From positions 248,001-312,000 of the forward strand of contig CAVVEQ010000006.1 of NCBI GenBank assembly GCA_963747315.1: 64,000 nucleotides of DNA, in the 5' to 3' direction. Of this stretch, positions 34,335-43,688 are shown one piece after another; position 1 is the stretch's first letter, and each line of letters opens with the position of its first letter. The translations under genes and the position numbers were made by a program. The notes under the pieces were generated by a model. That model searched no databases, was not told where the DNA came from, and saw only the letters and a list, made by a program, of their open reading frames with translations. Origin of the DNA: CAVVEQ01 sp963747315 (GTDB lineage: Bacteria > Chloroflexota > Anaerolineae > Anaerolineales > Anaerolineaceae).

Positions 34335-37300
34335 TTACTCTTTGGCTGCTTCATCAGAGCCATATTGCATCTGCGCCATCTGCTTGTAGAGATTCCAGCG
34401 TGAAACTACATCTTCGTTTGCCAATTTCATCAGCATTTCCGCCCGCTTTTCGTCACTCTGGACGAGCATACGGTAACGGGACTCTTTATAGGCATAATCT
34501 TCGACCTTGATTGTGGGATCCTTGGAATCAAGCTGCAGGGGATTCTTGCCATCCTTTGCCAGATCGGGATTGTACCGGTAGAGCGGCCAGATCCCGCTTT
34601 GGACAGCCAGTTTCTGCTGCTCAAGACCATACTTGGTATCGATACCCTGGTTGATGCAGTGCGAGTAGGCGATGATCAGCGCAGGTCCATCGAAGGCATC
34701 CGCCTCGATCAGCGCGCGCAGGGTCTGAACATCACTGGAGCCAAAAGCGATGCGGGCAACGTAGATATACCCGTAACTCATCGCGATCATCCCCAGGTCT
34801 TTTTTGGGCAATCCCTTGCCATTGGCGGCGAATTTCGCCACCGCAGCGCGCGGGGTGGCTTTGGAGGATTGACCGCCAGTATTGGAATACACTTCGGTAT
34901 CCAGCACCAGCATCTTGACATTCCGCCCGGTGGCGAGCACATGATCCAACCCGCCGTAACCGATATCGTATGCCCAGCCATCGCCGCCGATAATCCACAC
35001 GGATTTTTTCACCAGGTTGTCGGCAATCGCAGCCAGCTGCGCAGCTTTGGGATCCTTGATCCCGGCCAGTTTCTTCTTAAGCTGAACTATGCGGTCACGC
35101 TGAAGCTTGATGCCCTCTTCGGTCGATTGATCTGCTGCGAGGATCTCGCCAGCAAGCGTTTCGCCAACTTGAGCGGATAGGTTTTTCACAAGCTCGAGCG
35201 CAAATTCGTTCTGCTTATCCAGGGTCAGGCGCATGCCCAGCCCGAACTCGGCGTTATCTTCGAACAGCGAGTTGGACCAGGATGGCCCGCGCCCCTCTTT
35301 ATTCTGCGCCCAGGGTGTGGTGGGCAGATTGCCGCCGTAGATGGAAGTGCAGCCGGTGGCATTGGCAACCAGCATGCGGTCGCCAAAAAGCTGGGTAAGC
35401 AGCTTGATATAGGGCGTCTCGCCACAGCCGGCGCAGGCACCCGAGAACTCGAAGAGCGGGGTGAGCAGCTGTGAATTCTTCACCGAAGATGGATCAAACG
35501 CAGAACGTTCTGGATCGGGCAGTCCGAGGAAGAAATCCCAATTTCTGCCTTCCACTTCGCGCAAAGGGAGCTGTGGAGCCATGTTGATGGCCTTGCGGCT
35601 GGGTTGGGTTTTATCTTTGGAGGGGCAGGCTTCCACGCACAGCTCACAGCCGGTGCAATCTTCCGGCGCAACCTGTACGGTGTATTTCATGCCCGGAAAT
35701 TCCTTGAACTTCGCCTCCAGAGACTTGAATGTGGCAGGCGCTTTTTCAAGGTACTTGCTATCATAGACCTTGGTACGGATGACCGCGTGCGGGCAAACGA
35801 ATGCGCATTTCCCGCATTGGATGCAAAGGTCCGGTTCCCACACCGGGATCTCCAGGGCGATGTTGCGTTTCTCCCAGCGGCTGGTGGCGGTCGGGAAAGT
35901 TCCATCAATGGGCATGGCGCTCACCGGCAGGTCGTCGCCTTCGAAGGCGATGATCTTTCCGAGCACATCACGCACGAAAACGGGAGCTTCCTTCGGCATC
36001 GGGTCACGCCGGGTGATATCGCTGGATACTTCGGCGGGTACTTTCACCTCAAAGAGGTTCGCCAGGGTAGCATCCACTGCAGCGTTGTTCTGGTTCACCA
36101 CTGCTTCGCCGCGTTTCCCGTAGGTCTTCTGGATGCTTTTCTTGATCTCATAGATGGCTTCATCACGCGGGAGCACACCCGAGATGGCAAAGAAACAGGT
36201 CTGCATGATCGTGTTCACGCGCCCGCCCATTCCGGTCTTTTCGGCGATGTCGTAGGCGTCGATCACGTAGAATTTGAGTTTCTTGGCTATGATCCCCTGC
36301 TGCACCTCGCGTGGTAGCTTATCCCAGACCTCATTGGGTCCGTAGATGCTGTTGAGCAGGAAGGTGGCGCCGGGGGCGGCGTATTTGAGCATTTCCACCC
36401 GTTCGAGAAAAACGAATTGGTGACACGCCACGAATTGGGCTTCGTCCTTGCCAATCAGGTAAGGCGCACGGATCGGTTTAGTTCCAAAGCGGAGGTGCGA
36501 AATGGTAACCGTTCCAGATTTCTTCGAATCGTAGACGAAGTATCCCTGGGCGAAGTTGTTGGTTTCCTCACCAATGATCTTGATCGAGTTCTTGTTGGCT
36601 CCCACCGTGCCATCCGCGCCCAGGCCGAAGAACACACAGCAGCGGGTTTCTTCACCCAGGATAGAGAAGGAGGGATCGAAATCCAGGCTGGTGCCGGTGA
36701 CATCGTCATGGATGCCGATGGTGAAGTGATTCTTGGGAGAGCTTTTTTCCAGCTCATCGAAGATCGACTTGACCATCGCGGGGGTGAATTCCTTGGAAGC
36801 CAGGCCGTAGCGCCCTCCGATGATCACAGGCATGGTTTTGAAAGGAGCGCTGCCGTTGCCCAAACCCTCTGCAATGGCGGTGATCACATCCTGGTAAAGC
36901 GGTTCTCCGGCAGATCCAGGTTCCTTGGTGCGGTCCAGCACGGCGATCTTTTTGGTCGTGGCTGGGAGGACTTTCAACATATGCTCCACCGAAAAAGGTC
37001 TGAACAGGCGTACCGAAACAACTCCCACCTTGCTTCCTTTTTGGTTCAGGTAGGCAGCGGTTTCAACTGCAGTCTCAGCGCCCGAACCCATGAGCACAAC
37101 GATATTCTCGGCATCCGAAGCGCCGAAGTAATCAAATAGGTGATACTGGCGCCCGGTCAACTTCGCGAAGCGGTCCATCTCTTTTTGAACGATCTCGGGG
37201 GTATCCAGATAGTATTGATTGCCAGCTTCTCGAGCCTGGAAGTAAACATCCGGGTTCTGGGCGGAGCCTCGCAGGACGGGGTGATCGGGGGTGAGTGCGC

Positions 37301-37916
37301 GGGTACGCATCTCTGCAACCTTCTCATCCGGGATCATGCTGCGGATATCCTCCACATCCAGCTGCTCGATCTTGTTCACTTCCGCAGAGGTGCGGAAGCC
37401 ATCAAAAAAGTGCACGAAGGGAACACGCGATTGAAGCGTGCTGGCTTCTGCGATCAGGGCGGTATCGTGCGCTTCCTGCGGTGAATTGCTTGCCAGCATG
37501 GCAAAGCCGGTCTGCCGGGTGGCCATCACGTCGGAATGATCGCCAAAGATAGAGAGTGCATGCGCGGCCAAGGCGCGTGCGGAAACATGGAAGACCGTGG
37601 GGGTCAGCTCACCGGCGATCTTATACATATTCGGAATCATCAGCAGAAGACCCTGCGACGCGGTGAAGGTGGTGGTCATCGAACCGGACTGCAGCGCGCC
37701 GTGCACCGCACCAGCCGCGCCGCCTTCGGATTGCATTTCCATCACGTGCGGCACTGTGCCCCAGATATTGGGGATGCGCGCGGCTGACCAGGCATCAGCA
37801 TGTTCGCCCATGGTGGAGGAGGGGGTGATCGGGTAGATCGCGATCACTTCGTTCACCCGGTAGGCGACGTAGGCTACAGCCTCATTGGCATCGATCGTTA
37901 CTTTTTGTCGTGGCAT
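34335..37916 (-). CDS. nifJ: Pyruvate:ferredoxin (flavodoxin) oxidoreductase, single-chain
   Basis: Converts pyruvate and CoA to acetyl-CoA and CO2, reducing ferredoxin or flavodoxin. At 1193 residues it has the full fused domain order. It starts with the VNEVIAIYPITPSSTMGEHAD pyruvate/TPP domain and has a gamma-type domain in the middle. Two 4Fe-4S motifs follow near residues 697 (CIQCGKCAFVCP) and 750 (CTGCELCVEACP). The C-terminal TPP domain holds ACAGCGE (about 825) and GDGWAYDIGYGG. The frame is intact throughout. The strong leader hairpin at 37955-37979 may affect expression. It heads an operon with the DHOD-like gene. Confidence 0.96.
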   Translation of the reverse strand: MPRQKVTIDANEAVAYVAYRVNEVIAIYPITPSSTMGEHADAWSAARIPNIWGTVPHVMEMQSEGGAAGAVHGALQSGSMTTTFTASQGLLLMIPNMYKIAGELTPTVFHVSARALAAHALSIFGDHSDVMATRQTGFAMLASNSPQEAHDTALIAEASTLQSRVPFVHFFDGFRTSAEVNKIEQLDVEDIRSMIPDEKVAEMRTRALTPDHPVLRGSAQNPDVYFQAREAGNQYYLDTPEIVQKEMDRFAKLTGRQYHLFDYFGASDAENIVVLMGSGAETAVETAAYLNQKGSKVGVVSVRLFRPFSVEHMLKVLPATTKKIAVLDRTKEPGSAGEPLYQDVITAIAEGLGNGSAPFKTMPVIIGGRYGLASKEFTPAMVKSIFDELEKSSPKNHFTIGIHDDVTGTSLDFDPSFSILGEETRCCVFFGLGADGTVGANKNSIKIIGEETNNFAQGYFVYDSKKSGTVTISHLRFGTKPIRAPYLIGKDEAQFVACHQFVFLERVEMLKYAAPGATFLLNSIYGPNEVWDKLPREVQQGIIAKKLKFYVIDAYDIAEKTGMGGRVNTIMQTCFFAISGVLPRDEAIYEIKKSIQKTYGKRGEAVVNQNNAAVDATLANLFEVKVPAEVSSDITRRDPMPKEAPVFVRDVLGKIIAFEGDDLPVSAMPIDGTFPTATSRWEKRNIALEIPVWEPDLCIQCGKCAFVCPHAVIRTKVYDSKYLEKAPATFKSLEAKFKEFPGMKYTVQVAPEDCTGCELCVEACPSKDKTQPSRKAINMAPQLPLREVEGRNWDFFLGLPDPERSAFDPSSVKNSQLLTPLFEFSGACAGCGETPYIKLLTQLFGDRMLVANATGCTSIYGGNLPTTPWAQNKEGRGPSWSNSLFEDNAEFGLGMRLTLDKQNEFALELVKNLSAQVGETLAGEILAADQSTEEGIKLQRDRIVQLKKKLAGIKDPKAAQLAAIADNLVKKSVWIIGGDGWAYDIGYGGLDHVLATGRNVKMLVLDTEVYSNTGGQSSKATPRAAVAKFAANGKGLPKKDLGMIAMSYGYIYVARIAFGSSDVQTLRALIEADAFDGPALIIAYSHCINQGIDTKYGLEQQKLAVQSGIWPLYRYNPDLAKDGKNPLQLDSKDPTIKVEDYAYKESRYRMLVQSDEKRAEMLMKLANEDVVSRWNLYKQMAQMQYGSDEAAKE

Positions 37917-37954
37917 GATTGTGGCTCCATATCAGAACAGGGTTTCAAAATATT

Positions 37955-38004
37955 CCCGTCGGGCAGGCTGCCCGCCGGGAAATGATTTTCCGCCGTCAAT
38001 TATA
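37955..38004 (-). promoter_or_regulatory. nifJ promoter -10 and leader hairpin
   Basis: The complement of 37999-38004 reads TATAAT. In the leader, CCCG..GGGCA (37955-37965) pairs with TGCCC..CGGG (37969-37979) around a three-base loop with an internal mismatch, about 35 nt upstream of the ATG. No T-run follows, so it is not a terminator; it may stabilise the mRNA or modulate translation. Confidence 0.5.
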
Positions 38005-38107
38005 CGACAACTGTCTGGACATCCGCAGGAGGATAATTGTACTGCAGGGGTGATATTTGTCACTTTCCCAAAGTCCCCATACTCCCTCATTCAGCAGGGT
38101 TCAAGGA

Positions 38108-38647
38108 TCACGCAATGAAATCCACCAGGTAAGGCCTTGCCAGCAGCATCGCCGCCAGGGTCTTGCTATCGTGGATCTGGTTTGAGGCAGCCATTTCATA
38201 AGCTAGTTTTGCCGGGATACTTTCCACTTGGATGAACTCATCCTCATCCCCTTCCGCATTGGATGGGAACAGATCCCTGGCAAGGTAAACGAACATGTGC
38301 TCGCTGGCATAACCCGGAGCCAGGAACATATCCCCCAGCAGGATGAACTCTCTCGCCCCCATACTGGTCTCCTCCTGGAGCTCGCGCATTGCACATTCCA
38401 ACGGGTCCTCATCGGGATTCAAAGTACCGGCAGGCAGCTCCAGAAGCACGCATTCCGCTCCAATCCTGTATTGCTTCACGAAAAGGATATTGCCGTCCTC
38501 ATCCTGGGGCAATATGGTGACTGACCCAACATGGGTCAAGAGGTCATAGCGGCTATCACGCCCGTCCGGCAACGCAAGGTTTACTTTCTCCACTTTGAAT
38601 GCTTTTCCGGTATAGATCACCTCTCGCTGCTTGATTTTGTGTTCCAA
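38108..38647 (-). CDS. Nudix hydrolase (ADP-ribose pyrophosphatase-like)
   Basis: About 179 residues. The Nudix box is present as ELPAGTLNPDEDPLECAMRELQEETSM with catalytic Glu in RELQEE, after VKQYRIGAECVLLELPAG, as in ADP-ribose pyrophosphatases. I chose the TTG at 38647: AGGA lies 7 nt upstream. The longer frame from 38704 would cross the perfect terminator hairpin of the LysM gene (38671-38692) and is unlikely. Confidence 0.85.
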   Translation of the reverse strand: MEHKIKQREVIYTGKAFKVEKVNLALPDGRDSRYDLLTHVGSVTILPQDEDGNILFVKQYRIGAECVLLELPAGTLNPDEDPLECAMRELQEETSMGAREFILLGDMFLAPGYASEHMFVYLARDLFPSNAEGDEDEFIQVESIPAKLAYEMAASNQIHDSKTLAAMLLARPYLVDFIA

Positions 38648-38660
38648 TTTGACGTCCTTT

Positions 38661-38692
38661 ATAACAAAATGGGCGGAAGTCGACTTCCGCCC
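38661..38692 (-). terminator. Terminator of the LysM lipoprotein gene
   Basis: A perfect 22-bp palindrome (38671-38692, stem GGGCGGAAGTC) followed on the minus strand by ATTTTGTTAT. It lies between the LysM gene and the Nudix start. Confidence 0.88.
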
Positions 38693-38722
38693 GTAAGTAT
38701 ACAATAACCAACGAAATGAGGT

Positions 38723-39406
38723 CTACGGTATGTTGAGGATCTGCCCAGGCACCAGGGTGTACGGAGCAGTTAGATTGTTCGCGAAAATGATCGCATTCGG
38801 ATCGACCGCCCCATAATAGCAAGCGATAGTGAAAATAGTGTCATTGGGGCGCACTGTGTAGGTGGCCGGGTGCGCGACAAGGGAACGTTCCCCTTCCCAT
38901 GGTGGGGCATTCTGCGGGATGGTGAGGTTTGTGCCGGGCGCCACGCTATTATTCTGGCAGGCTGTATTCGCCTGCAGGAGTGCTCCAGCCAGGATATTAA
39001 AACGGCGGGCGATGCAGTAGCACCATTCACCTTCGTGGATCATATAAGTAGTCGGCAAACCAGGTGTTGGGCTAGGTACCGTGATTACCGGAGCCTGGGT
39101 GGGAACGACCACATTCGAGGTGGGTTGGGTTGTGACCATTACTGCTGCGGGAGTGTTGGTGTTCTGAGACGGGCTCATGGTTTCCTGCACGGTCGGCAGG
39201 GACTGGGTCGGAGCGCCGCCGCCCGCTTTGGCAATCGCCGTTTGGGTTTGGCTGACGATCTCATGCAGCGTCTGGTTGGTGGCCACGGGGGTCGGGCGTC
39301 CCTGGGTGGGTGATTGCTCAGGAGGCTGGGATGCGGGCAAATTGCACGCGCTTAATACCAGGGTCAATACAATAACCAGAGTGAATAACAAAGCAGTCTT
39401 TTTCAT
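38723..39406 (-). CDS. Lipoprotein with two LysM domains
   Basis: A 227-residue protein with a lipobox LSAC (Cys21), a long Pro/Thr/Gln-rich linker and two LysM domains: TYMIHEGEWCYCIARRFNI to about 175, and TYTVRPNDTIFTIACYYG to the end (LVPGQILNIP). LysM binds peptidoglycan or chitin-like glycans, so the protein probably tethers the membrane to the wall. The first LysM has paired Cys residues. No catalytic domain is present. Confidence 0.88.
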   Translation of the reverse strand: MKKTALLFTLVIVLTLVLSACNLPASQPPEQSPTQGRPTPVATNQTLHEIVSQTQTAIAKAGGGAPTQSLPTVQETMSPSQNTNTPAAVMVTTQPTSNVVVPTQAPVITVPSPTPGLPTTYMIHEGEWCYCIARRFNILAGALLQANTACQNNSVAPGTNLTIPQNAPPWEGERSLVAHPATYTVRPNDTIFTIACYYGAVDPNAIIFANNLTAPYTLVPGQILNIP

Positions 39407-39551
39407 TTGAATCTCCTTAATTGTCTCCCAGCGGATTATTGATTATGGGAAACGTCATGTCGCTCACGGCAAAGGATGCATTTTCTATGCCAGGTTTGCA
39501 TTAAAACCTTTGCTGTTCGCATGTTAAAATTATGCCTTCGGAGGAATCCAG

Positions 39552-39977
39552 ATGAACATCTACTTTTCATGCTCCATCACGGGTGGTCGGACCGATCAGG
39601 ATATCTACAAGGTGCTTGTGGACCAACTGGCGGCATGGGGTCACGAAGTACCCACTGCCATCCTGGCCAGCCCGAATGTGCAGGATTATGAAAATTCATC
39701 CGCGCCGAATGCTGTTTTTAAACGGGATGTGAAATGGGTGGAAGATTGCGACGCACTCATCGCGGAGGTGAGCACACCGTCGCACGGCGTGGGTTACGAG
39801 ATCGCCCTGGCGCTGATCCTCAAGAAACCCGTGCTGTGCTGCTACCAGAAAGGACGTAAAGTCTCAAAAATGATCACCGGCAACGACATGCCGACCCTGC
39901 GATTGCTCCCCTACGCAAACCAGGAAGAATTGCTCGCCAAAGTCGAGGTTTCCTTAAAGGAATTTCAAACCGGTTGA
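39552..39977 (+). CDS. 2'-deoxynucleoside 5'-phosphate N-hydrolase-like protein (DNPH1/Rcl type)
   Basis: A 141-residue protein with MNIYFSCSITGGRTDQDIY at the start and the catalytic ALIAEVSTPSHGVGYEIALAL motif shared with nucleoside 2-deoxyribosyltransferases and DNPH1. It likely cleaves the N-glycosidic bond of deoxynucleoside monophosphates, removing modified or surplus nucleotides. GGAGGA lies before the ATG. It stands alone, convergent with the kinase pair. Confidence 0.8.
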   Translation: MNIYFSCSITGGRTDQDIYKVLVDQLAAWGHEVPTAILASPNVQDYENSSAPNAVFKRDVKWVEDCDALIAEVSTPSHGVGYEIALALILKKPVLCCYQKGRKVSKMITGNDMPTLRLLPYANQEELLAKVEVSLKEFQTG

Positions 39978-39984
39978 TCCGGGA

Positions 39985-41904
39985 TCAATCCGCGATGGGC
40001 AGCAGAATGGTAAATGTGGTGCCCTTGCCCAGTTTGGATTCCGCCCAGATCCTACCCTGGTGATTCTCCACAATGGATTTTACGATCGCCAGACCCAGCC
40101 CGGTGCCGGGGGTTTCATTGTGGGCGTTGCTCGCCCGGTAGAATTTATCAAAGATAAAGGGAATATCCGCAGAAGGGATACCCACACCGGAATCGATGAA
40201 CATGATCATCAATTTCCGGTCGTCCAGTTTGCATTGAATGGTCAGGTCCCCGCCCTTAGGCGTGTATTTGATCATGTTATCCAACATGTTATCCAGCATC
40301 TGGCGCAGCTCGGTGGGATTCCCACGGATCACCGGAAAATTCTCCGGCAACAGCAGCTGAAAGTTGTAGTTCTTCTCGCTCAGGCGCATCTTGAAGCCAT
40401 CGGCAGAATAGCGGATCAATTGGTCCAGGCGCACATTCTCGCGGTGAGTGTCAAAACCGGCTTCGATCCTCCCAAGGTCAAGAAGATCATCCACCAGGTG
40501 GGTGATGTTATGAATGCTGGCCTGCATACGATTAATAAAATCACGCTGGGTGTCATTGATGGGACCCGAACGCTCGAAAAGATCAATGTAGGCCAAAATT
40601 GCGGTAAGTGGAGACCTGAGATCATGCGAAACAGTGCTGACAAACTCGCTTTTCAAGCGGTCAAGTTTTTTCAGATGGGTAATGTCATTAAATGTAAAGG
40701 CAAGACCTACTTCCGGGATTGGCGTGAGCTGCGCAAGGTAGATCTGCCCATCCGGCACAGTCATTTCCTTCTGCTGGGGAATGTTTTTACCCGAATTGTC
40801 CGCCATATCCAGTACTTCTGGCTGGCTCACCACGTCGCGAAGCGGGCGGTTGAAATAAGGCTCAACTACCTCCAGAATATTCTGTGCTGCCTGGTTCACC
40901 AGCATCACCCGCCGGTCGACATCCACCACCAGGACGCCGTCCTGGATCTTTTTTAGGATGGTCTCAAGCTTGTTGCGTTCGGAGGATACTTCGGTATAGA
41001 GACGGGCGTTTTCGATGGCAATGACCGCATATTCCGCCAGGATGCTGAGCACCTTGATATCCCTGGGTTTGAACCCCCCCTCCATTGCCTTGCGGTTATC
41101 CACCCCAAGAACCCCGATGGTGCGTTTTTCGAGGATCATAGGCACATATACCAGGCTGTGTACCAAATAGGCAGTTTTGATCTTCTTGGGTGTATTTTCA
41201 TCCAGGAGAACAGGTTTGCCGCTGTTGATCACCGAGCCTGCCAGGGTGTCCTTGACCGGCAGACGGAAGGTGTTAATGAAATCCTCCTGGAAGTTCCTGG
41301 AGGCGCGCATGTAGAGCTCGCCTGTGACCTCATCGAGCAGAAGCAGGCTGCCTTCCTCGGCATTGGTAAGCTGAACGGCGGCCTCCACAACCGAGGTTAA
41401 AACCGCATCCACCTCCAGCTTACTGGTAATCGATTGACCAAGTTTGGTGAGTGTTTCCAATTCATCGATTTTCTGCTGCAGGCTGGCGGTTGCCCGTTTG
41501 GCTTCCTGTAGTACCCATGTCTTACGTTGCCGGGAGCGTTCCAACCCGGATTCCACCGCGTCCAGTACATCCTCCGATTTCAGCGGAAGGCAGAGCGTTC
41601 CGGCGACCCCGATCATAAGTGCCTGTTGCAGGATCTCGGGGGTGCGTGCCCTTACAAGAAGGATCACCGGCGTGGCTGGGAATTTTGTATTGAGTGATTC
41701 ACCAAAGCGGATCCAGGTGGAGCCGTTGATCTCCTCGCTGACGATCACCAGATCGTGCGGATTTTTTTCAAGAGTACCGATAACCGTTTCCCGCTCGGGG
41801 CAAAGTGTGACCGTGTAACCCCCGCTCTTTAAAACCCTGTCCAACAGATAGTCCAATTGCGGATTTGAAGTGATAATGAGGATCTTTTCTTTGGATGCTG
41901 TCAT
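39985..41904 (-). CDS. Histidine kinase with pseudo-receiver, GAF and PAS domains
   Basis: A 639-residue soluble protein. The N-terminal domain (about 5-125) has a receiver fold, but the phosphoacceptor Asp is Ser56 (DLVIVSEEI) and the acidic pair is lost (ILIITSNP). A GAF domain (about 155-305), PAS domain (about 310-420), HisKA with His in VSHDLRSPL and a complete HATPase (FIDSGVGIPSADI, TGLGLAIV) follow. It is a likely active kinase controlled by a receiver that cannot be phosphorylated in the usual way. It lies 3 bp after its partner kinase gene. Confidence 0.9.
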   Translation of the reverse strand: MTASKEKILIITSNPQLDYLLDRVLKSGGYTVTLCPERETVIGTLEKNPHDLVIVSEEINGSTWIRFGESLNTKFPATPVILLVRARTPEILQQALMIGVAGTLCLPLKSEDVLDAVESGLERSRQRKTWVLQEAKRATASLQQKIDELETLTKLGQSITSKLEVDAVLTSVVEAAVQLTNAEEGSLLLLDEVTGELYMRASRNFQEDFINTFRLPVKDTLAGSVINSGKPVLLDENTPKKIKTAYLVHSLVYVPMILEKRTIGVLGVDNRKAMEGGFKPRDIKVLSILAEYAVIAIENARLYTEVSSERNKLETILKKIQDGVLVVDVDRRVMLVNQAAQNILEVVEPYFNRPLRDVVSQPEVLDMADNSGKNIPQQKEMTVPDGQIYLAQLTPIPEVGLAFTFNDITHLKKLDRLKSEFVSTVSHDLRSPLTAILAYIDLFERSGPINDTQRDFINRMQASIHNITHLVDDLLDLGRIEAGFDTHRENVRLDQLIRYSADGFKMRLSEKNYNFQLLLPENFPVIRGNPTELRQMLDNMLDNMIKYTPKGGDLTIQCKLDDRKLMIMFIDSGVGIPSADIPFIFDKFYRASNAHNETPGTGLGLAIVKSIVENHQGRIWAESKLGKGTTFTILLPIAD

Positions 41905-41907
41905 GAA

Positions 41908-43587
41908 TTAATTTTTCTCTGGCGGGATTATTTTCAATCCACCTATCGGGATGGTGATGCGGTATACGGTGCCTTTACCCTGGTAGCTTTCTATATTCAA
42001 TTGCCCATTTTGCCGCAGGATAAGCTCCTGTGCTTGTTGCATCCCTACCGCCAGCCCGCCGAATCGTTGCATCTTCCCGGGTGCTGGAGGTAAAGAATCG
42101 GTTAGCAGACGTTTCACCTGTTCGGGAGAAAAACCATCGCCGTTATCCTCAATACTGAGCAGGATCTGGCCTTCGGCTGTCTTCCCGAGCCGGATATTGA
42201 TCTCTCCCCCCGGGTTGGAATTCTTGATTGCAGTGGATAGGATCCCCTCCACCGCCGCGGAAACCTGGGCGGGATCCGCTCTGGCAACCAGCGGTTCCTC
42301 TGGCAGCTCTGCGACCAGCATCAGGCTGCTCTGGCGGGCAAAAGGCTGGAAATGTTTGATCGATCTTCTCAGTATCTCGTTCAGGTTGGTGCGGGAAGCA
42401 TCCGGAACTGCTTTGAATCCTTCCAACGGAGAAATGGCCTCCGCGATCTGGTCCAGGAGGATCAATTTATCCTGCAGGGTGATGATCCACTCGCGCTGGC
42501 TGGGGTTCCAGCGGATCGAGGTATCCCCCTCCAATCGCGAAAGCGCGCTGCGCGCATCTTTGATGGGTGCCGCTATCTCCTTTTTAACCGATTGCAGGAT
42601 CCCATTGATGACCTTTTCACCGGTTTGGGCATTATCCACCATCACCTGCAGGTAACGGGCACGGTCTTCGACCACTTTGAAAAGTCGTACATTGACCATA
42701 TAAATGGAGAGGTAATCTGCCACAGCCTCCACCAGGTTCTGCTCAGTCCCCTTGAACGGGAGCGACTGGCTCCGCATCACCACCAGGATGCCGATCACCT
42801 TGCGCTGCACTTTGATCGGGACTACCAGGACGGATTGGCCCAAGGCGGCGATCTTGAATCGCCGGATGGGTTCACCGTAAATGCTGAGACTCTCACCCGA
42901 CATGGCAACCAGCCCACTGATGCCGTCATCCCAGGTTTTGTTTATCTCAACAGGCAGTGAAGCGGGCAGGTTGTGGATGGCTGCAACTACGAAATTCTTT
43001 GAAGCATCATCACGCAGCATCAGCCAGCCAAGATCTGCCTGCGTCACCCGCGCTGCTCCTTCAAGAATATTCTTGAAGAGGATATTAACATCCGTGATGG
43101 AGATGACTGCCTTGCCAACCGCGAAAATGGTGGTGAGCTCCCTCGCGCGTTGCTGCAGCTCGGTGTTGATTTGTTGCAACTGCAAGGTTAAGCGTTCACG
43201 CTCGCGGCGGTCGCGCACCTGTTTAAGCACGCGTTCGACCGCATTGATCACCTCGGCTTCTCTAACCGGCCAGAGCAGGTAATCAGTGGCACCCAGGCGG
43301 AAAGCCTGGATGATCTCCGTTTCACTTCCCCGTGGGGCAAGCATAATGACCGGGGTTTCTATCCCTTGTGAGGTAAGCGCGACCAGAAGATCCTTGCCGC
43401 TCAGCCCGCGAAGGTTCTCATTGACAATGATGACATCCGGAGCGAATTGCATGGCTTTGCCAATAGCAGAGTTCGCGTCGGTGACCACCAACGTTTGAAA
43501 TCCTGCCATCTGTAAGGCCTGGCGTGCAACCAGGTCGCTGATGACCGGATCACTCTCAACTACAAGAATCCGTTCTCGCGCTGCCAT
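41908..43587 (-). CDS. Pseudo-receiver/GAF/HATPase protein lacking the kinase His
   Basis: About 559 residues from the ATG at 43587 (MAARERILVVES), which sits 8 nt after a TATATT (complement of 43596-43601); the upstream frame start at 43605 is less likely. The receiver-like domain has Asn56 where the phosphoacceptor Asp belongs (DVIIVNENLRG). A GAF domain follows (about 150-310). The H-box region reads VKKEIAAPI, so the phosphorylated His is missing. The HATPase keeps SIEDNGDGF. It may regulate the adjacent kinase by dimerising with it. Confidence 0.82.
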   Translation of the reverse strand: MAARERILVVESDPVISDLVARQALQMAGFQTLVVTDANSAIGKAMQFAPDVIIVNENLRGLSGKDLLVALTSQGIETPVIMLAPRGSETEIIQAFRLGATDYLLWPVREAEVINAVERVLKQVRDRRERERLTLQLQQINTELQQRARELTTIFAVGKAVISITDVNILFKNILEGAARVTQADLGWLMLRDDASKNFVVAAIHNLPASLPVEINKTWDDGISGLVAMSGESLSIYGEPIRRFKIAALGQSVLVVPIKVQRKVIGILVVMRSQSLPFKGTEQNLVEAVADYLSIYMVNVRLFKVVEDRARYLQVMVDNAQTGEKVINGILQSVKKEIAAPIKDARSALSRLEGDTSIRWNPSQREWIITLQDKLILLDQIAEAISPLEGFKAVPDASRTNLNEILRRSIKHFQPFARQSSLMLVAELPEEPLVARADPAQVSAAVEGILSTAIKNSNPGGEINIRLGKTAEGQILLSIEDNGDGFSPEQVKRLLTDSLPPAPGKMQRFGGLAVGMQQAQELILRQNGQLNIESYQGKGTVYRITIPIGGLKIIPPEKN

Positions 43588-43688
43588 TGACTTAAAATAT
43601 AGCACGAAACATAAATATTGCGCAATTCCCCCGCAGGTTCATTTTGATTATTATTCCCCTCATGTAGAATAAATATTTTTAACCGAAC

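Noticed and set aside
38648..38704. Longer Nudix start at 38704
   Set aside because: It would translate through the perfect terminator hairpin of the LysM gene; the TTG at 38647 has a properly spaced AGGA.
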